DNA of 41,811 nucleotides from Amphimedon queenslandica (taxonomy: Eukaryota > Porifera > Demospongiae > Haplosclerida > Niphatidae). Every line of letters begins with the position of its first letter. The stretch's first letter is position 1. Below the pieces are notes generated by a model. The model ran no database searches, was not told where the DNA came from, and saw only the letters and a list, made by a program, of their open reading frames with translations. Both the position numbers and the translations under genes were made by a program. Location: contig NW_003546419.1 of assembly GCF_000090795.2 (NCBI RefSeq), positions 26,745 through 68,555 of the forward strand. Direction: 5' to 3'. Positions 21,514 to 31,206 of the stretch are shown piece after piece.

Positions 21514-22244
21514 CAAGTACAAAAAAAGAACACTCTTTACTAAATAATCGATGCTTGAGTTTTGTTATTAACATAGTACATAGCTATAGTGTGGTTTAAT
21601 TCCATTTTTGCAATATAGATTTCAATAAAAATAGAAAACAAATAGAATCTACATGTGAAATCTAAATTGATAATAAAATTTAATTATAGTTTTCAATTTT
21701 GTACAGAATTTCAAGACACAAGTACATGTGATACAAGTGTATATACATGTTAGCAAATTAAAAAAAAACATATTGAACTAAGGCAAGCCAATTAGAGCCA
21801 CAAAATAAAATAATTAATTATTATACCAGTTAATATGAACATAGTCTATTCATGCTGTATTTTCTTCTGCTGTACTAGCTTCTCTCTGCTTCTGCTTTCA
21901 ACATCGGACATAATCTGAACCAGATAGTAATATCTATAAGAAGATATTGACCAAATGATAATAAATGTAAATAATTCAAAACAAAAATGTAAATACATGT
22001 ACATGTACGTGTGTATGTATTTTGTGAAATTTCCAATAGGCATAACTATATAGTATTAAATTGTCCCATACTAATTTGCTATAAGAGAGAATTATTAAGA
22101 TATTGGTTAGTGTTAGTTTAACAAAAATAACCAAGTAGGGAGCCAAAGTAACTTAAGTTCAGCCAATATGGGAAATTAACAATTCACGCTCCATTTATGA
22201 GATGGCCCTAGGCCATGACGGATCTAGAGTCCATTCAATAAAAA
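21514..22244. other. Intergenic, M35 genes B to C
   Basis: AT-rich. Holds the AATAAA of gene B and a GTACAT run near 21990. A minus-strand open frame at 21846-22043 has no support as a gene. Confidence 0.5.
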
Positions 22245-23502
22245 ATGAAGTTAGTGAGAAACATAATACTAGTATTGGGGCTATCAATGACTTTATGGAA
22301 TCATGTACAAGCTGAAATGTCCTCTATCACTGAAGGAGTAGAATGGCCAATATCTTTAAATGTGAGCTGTCAAAAGCTAGGAGCAGCAGTGGCCTGCTCT
22401 TTTGATTTTATTAATAAAAATGATAAAGAGGATTATTATATCTTGAAACGAGGTACACCACTTGAAGGACTTCTCTCACCATTCATCTCTCTAAATTATA
22501 AAGGGAATTATCAACTCCAATATAAAGGGATTCATGTCCACCGCAATCCACCAGAAAGGGATGAGTTTATACTCCTGAGATCAGGGAAATCAATATCAGC
22601 ATCAGTTGCAATCAACAATGTATTTGAGTTCCCAAAAGATGGTCTTTATACAGTAACATACATTAGTCCATTGCAATACATATCAAAGACATCAATGGAA
22701 TTAGAATCAAGCGAGTATCAGCTCATTCAGTCACAGGTAAAAAAATCGTTCTCCATTTATCTAGAGGATGTTGCTGCCTCAGTCTCAAAGCCATTCAAGG
22801 AAGAGAATAAAGGAAGGTTAATAGATCTTTTAAGTATAGAAGGCTGTGGTAGTGCTGGTTTCATTGGTGGGAGTATAAAACAAAAGATTGGCATTACAAA
22901 AGCTCACACTCAACTTTGCAAACATTACAGAGTAGCAAAGAACAAAATAGACAACACTCAGCTGTATGAAACCTGGTTTGGGGAATATACTCCATCCAGA
23001 GCTAAACTTGTAACTGAAGTGATACTGAAATGTATTGAAGGACTAGAAGGCAATGCAGTTACATATCGGATCAATCCTTCAATGTGTCGTTATAATTGGA
23101 ATGCATTCACATATGCAAGTAAAGTAACACAAAACATACATATATATACTGTATAAATTAAACTGAGCCTTGCATGCATATGTAAGTTAAACAAAACTGC
23201 GTTGAAAGTATTATTATTAATATTATCCTTATTATTATTATTATTATCTTACTTTCTCTATAGACAGTAACAGTGTTTCACTCTGCCCTGCTTATCATCA
23301 TCGTGACATCTACTGCAAGCGACATGGATCACCTACAAAGGAAAGTATCTTAGCACATGAATGGACTCATGCTTTTGGATGGACAAGGGATTTTGTGTAT
23401 GGGGAGAAAAGGACAAAAGAGCTAGCAAAGAAGGATCCTTGGAAAGCCGTAATGAATGCAGATAGCTATGAATATTTTTATTGCATATCACAGTACCAGT
23501 AA
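22245..23502 (+). CDS. Secreted M35-type (aspzincin) zinc metallopeptidase C, active site intact
   Basis: Two exons, 22245-23118 and 23264-23502, total 1113 bases (370 aa). The signal peptide is MKLVRNIILVLGLSMTLWNH. The beta domain (~35-160) has KRGTPLEGLLSPF, YKGIHVHRNPP and FILLRSGKS. The catalytic domain (~200-370) has ETWFGEYTPSRAK, FTYANSNSVSLCPAY and, in exon 2, HEWTH followed by GWTRDFVYG and AVMNADSYEYFYC. HExxH plus the downstream Asp in GxxxDxxYG is the aspzincin (M35) zinc site, known mostly from fungal and bacterial deuterolysins and peptidyl-Lys peptidases. Substrate is unknown. The intron separates the beta/helical part from the catalytic motif. Confidence 0.9.
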
Positions 23503-23698
23503 ATTGTAAATTTTTAGTTTATGTAGCAGTATAACAACTTTGATTCCAGTATATACCAATAACAAAAAAATATCTCATAATACACAACTCCAGTTACATG
23601 AACTAGCAACAGTATAATAATAAGAATGGACTGAGTATATTATTATTATTATTATAATACTGATTGTCTCAAACCTATTGATTTTTGTGTAGTCTGTA

Positions 23699-24103
23699 AT
23701 AGTGCTGGGGAATATTGAAAATTTTGAAATGACACAATAATGATAAGATACTTGCCCAAAATTGAAGATTATTTATAAGTTATTAAGCCACACCCATTAA
23801 CTTTAATATTACAGCTAAATAAAGCTGTTTCTGAGAACAATTATTATTAAAAAGCATTATATAAATCTTCTTTGACTTGATATACTTCAGCTACTTCATC
23901 TGCTTTCCAAAAAAGTATTATTTTAGTTATTTTTGAGATGTTACTGCTATAGTTAATTAAATATTAATAAGGTTATGTAACTATTATGTGGGTGTGGTAG
24001 TGTCATCGATATTTTCCTTTAATTTTCTTTGATATTGATAAATATCGATACCACACTATATCAATTAAATATCGTGAATTTCGATATATTGCCCAGCACT
24101 ACT
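23699..24103. mobile_element. Inverted-repeat element with hAT-like termini
   Basis: TAGTGCTGGGGAATATTGAA at the left and CGATATATTGCCCAGCACTA at the right are imperfect inverted repeats; length about 405 bp. The end sequence resembles hAT termini, but no clear 8-bp duplication is seen. The rest of 23503-24190 shows no gene. Confidence 0.55.
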
Positions 24104-24189
24104 ATAAAGAAAACTGGCTTCTACTGTTGCTGTTTGGGTGGATCAACATTTTGAATTTATTGTTAAATAAAATAGCATTTATTGTATAA

Positions 24190-24827
24190 AAAAATTGCAT
24201 GTGTGGGCACTGTGGGGATGATTTTGAAGCAAAGTTTTGAAAAAAAAATTATAGGCCCTATTACAGAGTATTTTTGAATAATCATAACTCAAAAATTTAA
24301 GTCAGAATTGGCTTAGTCTCAAACTTTCCACATAATTATGGCATAAGAACATTATGCATCAGAAAATGTAATAAAAATTGGAGGCAATTTTGGAGCTAAT
24401 TTGGAGGAAAAACCATGGGCTATAGTACAGGGAATTTTTCAGATTTTGGCCCATTTTTTCAAATGGCCATAACTTGAAAAATTGAAGTCGGAACACACTT
24501 TCTACACAGCATAAGGACATCAATATGTATCAAAAAATGTAATAAAAATTGGGAGTGATTTTGGAGCCATTTTTTAGAAAAAACCATGGGCTATATAGTA
24601 CAGGGAATATTTCAGATTTTGGCTTATTTTCTTAAATGGCTGTAACTTGAAAAATTGAAGTTGGAATTAGCTCAAACTTCCTACACAGCATAAGTACATC
24701 AATATGTATCAGAAAATGTAATAAAAATTTGGGGTAATTTCAGAGCCATTTTTCGGAAAAAACCATGGGCTAGCCAGCCTAGCTGCTGTGTTATCCTTCA
24801 ATACATTTTCTGTGTATTGTAAAGTTT

Positions 24828-24867
<40 letters not shown>

Positions 24868-25065
24868 GTACAGAGATTTTTCAGAAAATGTAATAAAAAT
24901 TGGGAGTGATTTCGGAGCCATTTTTCGGAAGAAACCATGGGCTTTAGTACAGGGAGTTTTTCAGAATTTGGCCCATTTTTTAAATGGCCAAAACTTGAAA
25001 ATTGAAGTCGGAATCAGTTCAAACTTTCTACACAGCATAAGGACATCAATACTAATAACTGTTAT
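24190..25065 (+). repeat. ~180-bp satellite array, unit 1 of the tandem duplication
   Basis: AACCATGGGCTA recurs at about 24412, 24583, 24762 and 24934 (spacings 171-179). Each unit also has ATCAATATGTATCAGAAAAT, GGAGCCATTTTT, GTACAGGGAATTTTTCAGAT and ACTTGAAAAATTGAAGT. An (AAT)n microsatellite interrupts it near 24830-24867. No coding frame persists. Confidence 0.8.
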
Positions 25066-25303
25066 AATTCATTTACCTCCTCCTTCTTCATCTTCATCTT
25101 CTTTCTTTGATGGTTTCTCTTCTTCTTCTTCTGCAATGTAACTGTCTTCCTGTACTAGTAATGGAGTCACTGGGCTCCTCCCTCCAGTCTCTTAATAAAC
25201 TAATAAATATAATTATTATTAATTAATACATACCAATGACAAGGGCATCCTCTTCTGCTGTTTCAATTCCACATTGTCCTAAAAATAATTAAAAATAATA
25301 ATT

Positions 25304-25940
25304 GGGGCGAGCCTGAACGAGCCCCACATAAACGAGACACATATGTATGTATGTCTGTCTGTCTGTCTGTTTGTTTGTTTGTTTGTACACGTGCGTCACC
25401 CCTATTTATCCGTATGAAAAATTTTTCACTTTTTAATAAACTTAATAATCTTCATTGAAAATGGGTGTGGTCACAGTAAAATAAAATGGTGACTGAACTT
25501 GCAAGTCACTGAAATCAGCAAGATAAGACTGTACTGCTATCCAAATGCAGCAACTACCAGCAAGGAGGGTTAAGAAAGTAGATGTTCATGTTCTTCATTG
25601 ATGTAAATAACTCTGATCAAGTGAATGTTAGTCACAGCCCGCAGCACTGGCAAGCAGAGACAGCCTGAGCTACTTGCAAGAAGCTAAAAACTACATTGCT
25701 ACAGCTGCTGAGCTGCCTATCTAGCTATATCATTTGTGCAATGACTGGTTGAGCTATTTTAATGTTATAAGCAAGGTAACATAAATTGCTGCAGACATAC
25801 AAAGATAGATCATCAAGAGCTACGTCTATCAAGTTCCTTCTGAGGATGCACAATCCACATGCATGAGCTGTCAAGATCTATTGTATGTACATTACTTGCT
25901 TGCTTAGGCTTGCCCCTTTAATGTTTTACATTCGTCTAGT
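25304..25940. mobile_element. Interspersed element with GGGGCGAGCC termini and TGTC/TTTG microsatellites
   Basis: Starts GGGGCGAGCCTGAACGAGCC and ends GGCTTGCCCCTTTAATG plus ACATTCGTCTAGT; ends are short imperfect inverted repeats. GTATGTATGTCTGTCTG and TTTGTTTG runs lie near the start. The equivalent intron in copy 2 (35580-35690) lacks it, giving an empty site. A fragment is at 2065-2581. Confidence 0.6.
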
Positions 25941-26540
25941 AATAATACAATTGTCCCTTTGCCTCAGTTAATTAGTACTAATACAATTATTATAACTCAC
26001 TTCATATGTCATCAGCTGCAGCTCTTTGTCCCAATCTCTCTACACCATTAGCTAGTGATACATAGTTAGCTCCTCCATTTTTATCCACACTATCAGCTCT
26101 TTGCAACCAGACAGCAAGACACTCCCTAAGAGCAGCCTCCCTATCATGAGTATGTTGTAAGTTGGAGAGTGTTGGGTGCTGATAGAGTCCTAGTTCTAGA
26201 CCCAGTCCCTCCCAGTCTCCGTTGAAATGAGCATCTTCCAGCAAATTCAACACTTTTTGAAGATCAGTGATATCAAGTGACTGTTGAGCTGTAGCTACAA
26301 TAAAAATATATTTAACATCATTACATTTACATTTGTCAATAGTTCCCCATTCCCTCCACATTTACTAACTATACAGTACTTACTTTGTTTACTGAGTGAA
26401 GGAGTGTCTTCTTGCATTAGTGTCTTTACTAGTAGCAGTAGCTCTGCCAGTACTACTAATCCATTTCTTGTATTTATCAGCTAAAGTATTAGCTCTAATG
26501 ACTCCTAAGGCTTTGATCAGTTGTCCTTTTGTAGCGTTAA

Positions 26541-26689
26541 GGCCTCCATACACTAGGCAACATGTTGCTAGCAACTTCTGTGGTTACTTTGATCTTGTAA
26601 GCAACATGTTGCCAGAAATAGAAAGATGTTCTATTTTTGGCAACATGTTGCTTGGTTCCTGGCAACAAGTCGCCTCGTGTATGAAGGCC
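26541..26689. mobile_element. piggyBac-type MITE with TTAA duplication inside a death-domain exon
   Basis: GGCCTCCATACAC at the left pairs with GTGTATGAAGGCC at the right (one mismatch). TTAA flanks it exactly on both sides (26537-26540 and 26690-26693). The inside has inverted CAACATGTTGC copies. The same exon in copy 2 (around 36270) has no insertion. Confidence 0.85.
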
Positions 26690-27056
26690 TTAAGGATTGG
26701 TCTTCAACCAGAGGGCGTACATGTAGTCTTTGGTGAGTCTCTCATGTTCTATGGCGGTTAGATCTTTCATATCCAGTTCCAGTAGTACCCCTAGTCTCAG
26801 CCACTCTGTACCAACGTCTACGTGAGTTGGTAGCTCGTCTAGTGCTGGCTTGTCCTCCATTGTTTCTGTGTACAAGAATACGCCCCGCCCCCGTACTTTA
26901 ATTGAATTTAAAAACATTTACATTAGAATAATAATAGTTAAAAAACATACCAGTAATCAGCTGTCAAAAAAAGATACTGTTAGCATACACATAATTAAAA
27001 AATAAGCAACTGAGTTCCAAAAATAAATCACTAGCAGGAGGAGGATGGTCAGTATC

Positions 27057-27343
27057 CTATTGCAGTGAACAATTTTTTTGACAGCAGAGTACTTCATTTA
27101 GCTTAGCCTTTGCTTTGCCCAGTTGATCAGGATAGTTGTCACAAAGTTCTTTTAAAGCATCCCAACTAACATCTTCATTGGCATCAAACCACCTCTGGAA
27201 TACTTTAATAAGATTATTAGTTACTTCATCTGTGTCTTTCAGATCTGCTAATTCTACACCCAATCCAATTCCTATCAGTCTGTAATGGTGAGCAGAAGGA
27301 GTAAATATCTTCATGGCTGTTCTCATATTAAGCTCGGCCTTGC
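27057..27343 (-). CDS. Orphan death-domain exon 3' of the ROC-CARD gene, copy 1
   Basis: Acceptor TCATAG then an open frame [17 protein letters not shown], continuing through [18 protein letters not shown] and VFQRWFDAN to a stop at 27057. Hydrophobic spacing fits a death domain. The exon begins in phase 1, the same phase in which the CARD-like exon at 27758-28057 ends. It could therefore be an alternative last exon of the upstream gene. It might also be a remnant. Confidence 0.5.
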
Positions 27344-27631
27344 CTATGAAATTGAATTTAAAAATATTTTTACAAATGAGAACTGCCTGACTAGATCATC
27401 ATGCATACATGTACATGAATATTTGAGGATGGAAAACGAAAGTTTACCCTCACAAAACAAACCCACTATATGGTATAAAATCCGCCATTTTGTTTCAATC
27501 TGATGCATGCTCAATGGCACATGGCACAAAATTGCTAATATAGAATTTGCCATCATCTTGTACGGTATCTACAACAGTAACTACCAAATGCATACAACAG
27601 CCACAATGGCACCAGATCAAAAACAATATAA

Positions 27632-30600
27632 TTAATTTTCACTTTCACTAGCAACACTAGCTCCACTTTGAGGAAGAGGAGGATGGACAGTAGCAGTGTC
27701 TTCTCCTATTGTGAACACAAAAGGTTAACATTCAATGACTTATGTACATGTGCATACCTAGTTCTTTAAGCATAACGTTTCCTATCTGTTTCATTGCTGC
27801 ACCTTGCTGAATCAAAATATTACACACATCAGCTAAATACTGTCCTTCATTAAGAGAAGCTTCTAATTGACCCATGACATCATTCATTACTCTATCAGCT
27901 TTATCAGCTGTAGCTACACCAACTGCTGTCACTACATATTCTCTAGTCCATTGTGTTATTAGATCTTTGGCAAACAATGCTTTAGCTACATCACCAACAT
28001 TAGCTGATATTGCCTTGGTTAGCTTAGCTGAATATTTCTGTAGTATCTCCTTTGGATCTACAAGAATATGGCATAAAAATTAACACTATCATAGCAGTAA
28101 ACAGTGGGCACATCTGAGAAGATTGGACTATTATTATCAAAAAATAACATAATTCTGAGTATTTACAAACTAAATATGACTTTATTAAGGATTGCATGCA
28201 GTATGAATCAATGCCAGGTTAGATTTTGAATGTGTTCAATTTAATAATCAAGTGACATACCTTTGGTCTCCTGTGGAGAAGCACAGCCTTTCATGTCAGA
28301 TAAATTTGTTTGTGGAGTAGTAAGCTCCTTGAGGCCTGTGGATACATAAATATTTAAATTAATGAAAAATATTTGAATGTAAAATTTAACAACATACTGT
28401 ACCTTTGGTTTCCTGTGGAGAGCCAGTGCTTCCAGTCTCAGATACACTTCTTTGTGGAGGAGTACCTTTAATATTAATACATTAAACTAGTATCAATGAA
28501 TATTAATGTATTTTACTTTGTTTTGTAGGAGAAGAAGTTGACTCATCATTAGAAGGAGGAGAGTTTGGTGTATCAGCTGTGGAAAAAAAAGAGAATAAAC
28601 TAGCAGCTGTTTTACAATAATAAAAACAATAACAATTAATCATAATAATGATAGTAATATTAATCATAATGATATACAATAAGTAACTTACCGTCAAGCC
28701 AGGAGCTCCATAATTCTTTCTTCTCTTGACATTTTATACGTGGGTTCTCACTGCATCGGAAGGTATGCTCCTTACTGATGGTCTCGACTTCAACTGTATG
28801 CTTCTTCCCTTTAGCCACACCTCCTCCTACTCCAGGAGTACCACGCTGACATGAACAATAAAACCGGATCTCATGACTGGTACTAAGATTGTGCTTTTCA
28901 GCTGCAGAAGCAATCGCCATTTTGACATCTTCCCTGACTATCCCTTCCCATCTCTGCTCCTCACAATGGACTTCAATGCAATTGATCTGTTCAACTAGAG
29001 TAATGTAAAATGTCGCAACCCCTTCTGTACGATATTTCAATTCGATGCAGTTAGAGAAATTACTTTCTATCGAAGCAATTTTGTAGCTAAAGTTTGAAAG
29101 AAGATGAGTAACAACAGAGCAGAAAAGGCCCATTGGGGTAGCCTTCTTGAAGTAAAACAGCAATGGCTCACGATCCTTATAAGGATTGACATCTGTAACA
29201 TCTCTTACTGGAAGGAGAGCTGGTATGAAATATTTATCATCTATTAGTGTAGCTATTGAGAGCTCCAGGAAAAGATTCAGCAATTTCGTTGCAATATCAA
29301 CAACTTCTAGCTTTTCTGTGATGGGGTCAAATTGTTCTTTACAAATCTCTTTAAACTTGGCTACTGAAAGGATCCCCTTTATAACGTCATCATCTCCAGC
29401 GTATCCTTTATTGGAGTGAACAACATGAACATGCCCGACCAGCTCCTTGAGAATACCAATGAGACTGCCTATGCTAACAAACACCAGGTCACTGCAGGCT
29501 TTAGAATCATGATAATAAATGATACTGTTGATATGGTGCAAGAAATTAAGAGACTCCATAACCTCATCTTTTGAAAGTTTTAAATCTTCCCCAAGACTTT
29601 TGCAGGTGGATAATCGCAAGACACCACATCCCTCTTTTGCTGCAACACGAAGTACGATATCAAAGAAGTAGTAATAAAATGGAATGTTGATTCCTNNNNN
29701 NNNNNTACACGAACTACATGATGATCTTCAATTGACTCACAATCATCATTTCCTTTTATTATTTCTGCCAATTTTCCCTTCAATACACGTTTAGACTCTG
29801 CTACATCACTGCATTCGTCTCCATGTGTACCAATTGTGAGAATCTGCAATTTCTCTGGAACTAAATCTCGTAGAACTTCATGATCTTTATAGCTATCCCT
29901 GAAATGCTGCATTCCAGAAGCTATTGAAGAAATAATTTGCTTCAAAACTTCTTCGACCGTCAATCTGGATGGACTCGTATCACTGTGATCCTCACCTTCA
30001 ATGTGCATCACTGCAGTGGAGCCACTAGACAACTCTTTTGAAATATTAACAACCAGAATAAGAACTTGAGCAAACGGCATAAAAATTGGAAGCAACTTTT
30101 GAAAAGCAATTTGACCCCCTGTATCAACGAGATATAGCCATTGAGCACCTTCAAGACGATTCTCCTTCCCTGAACACTGTCGCACTCCATCAAGAACTTT
30201 CTCTACTTCTTTACTCAACGAACTTTCCTTTTCATCTCCAGGTGCTTCATTTCTATCTCCAGGTGCTTCATTTCCATCTCCAGGTGCTCCGTCTCCATCT
30301 CCAGGTGCTCCGTCTCCATCTCCAGGTGCTCTGTCTCCATCGCCAGGTCCTTTGGTGACTTCATCATCAGTCTCATCAACTGCTTCATTTCTTCTGGCTG
30401 GTTTCTTTTCATCGATACCTTCCCTGACCTGATTTTCTACTGGAGAATTGGTCCATTTTTCTACTGCATCTTTTTTCAAAGCGTTTTTAACAATTTCTTC
30501 TAACTCTGTGACATCCAATAGCTTGTATCGTTTCCCAGTATCTCGTCTGTAGCAGTAGATACCAACTCTCGGCTCAGCAATACCGGTACTTGCTTTGACG

Positions 30601-30752
30601 TACTTTTCATCCAGTAGAAGTGATTTGAAACAGGTTTTACCAACACGGGCTTCTCCTTGAACTACAGCCTTGGTGAGATGACACATCACAATAGTCTTAA
30701 GTGCTTCACGATAATGACATAACTCTACAGAAAAAAATTGAAAACAAGTAAC

Positions 30753-30783
<31 letters not shown>

Positions 30784-30846
30784 GTTATTAAATGGTGGCA
30801 GAAAGACACAAAAAGCAAACAAACAAAAACAAAAAAAAACCAACAA

Positions 30847-30888
<42 letters not shown>

Positions 30889-31174
30889 CGTTATTGTTAT
30901 TATAAAGACACAAAACAGACAAAAGGGGGACAAAAAGGGAAGATCCTGTACATAGAAAAAAAAAGAAACAAAATAACAGAAAAAGAGACTACAAAAACAA
31001 AGCTAAATAAAACCATCTACCACAGATGGAGGAGTGGTAGATCGACATAACCACATCTGTGCATTGAAGCGCCAGAGAGTTATAGAGAGTCTTTGTATGA
31101 GATGGCCAGAAACCTTTACAGGAGGAAGACCAAAACGGGTACCGAGATGAAAGCCGATCTTCTTCTTCTTCTTC

Positions 31175-31206
<32 letters not shown>

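Larger units (their letters stand above)
25077..26860 (-). pseudogene. Decayed two-death-domain gene, copy 1
   Basis: Exon remnants: 26384-26860 (interrupted by a MITE at 26541-26689), 26001-26294, 25234-25278 and 25077-25190. Exon 1 starts MEDKPALDELPTHVDVG and has death-domain features (GVLLELDMKDLTAIE, YALWLKTNP, KYKKWIS). Exon 2 is another death domain (DITDLQKVLNLLEDAHF, LRECLAVWLQRAD). The last exons encode an acidic tail. Lesions relative to copy 2: the MITE, a 2-base deletion near 26410, and a TGA where copy 2 has CGA just before the exon 2 donor. A 3' end beyond 25077 was not found; the satellite array starts there. Confidence 0.65.

Noticed and set aside
20746..21574. Minus-strand frames opposite M35 gene B
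   Set aside because: Antisense shadows of a well-supported plus-strand coding exon.
18100..23510. Reading the secreted trio as collagen-like or lectin genes
   Set aside because: The KR-x-SPLEG...VHR...DFVLL beta-domain pattern, the WFG motif and HEWTH...D in gene C fit M35 peptidases far better.
26284..26761. Plus-strand frames over the death-domain exons
   Set aside because: Antisense to death-domain exons; the 121-residue frame also passes through the MITE.
30706..30933. Asn/Ile-rich frames near 30.7-30.9 kb and Leu/Tyr run near 39.0 kb
   Set aside because: Translations of ATT/AAT microsatellites in introns.
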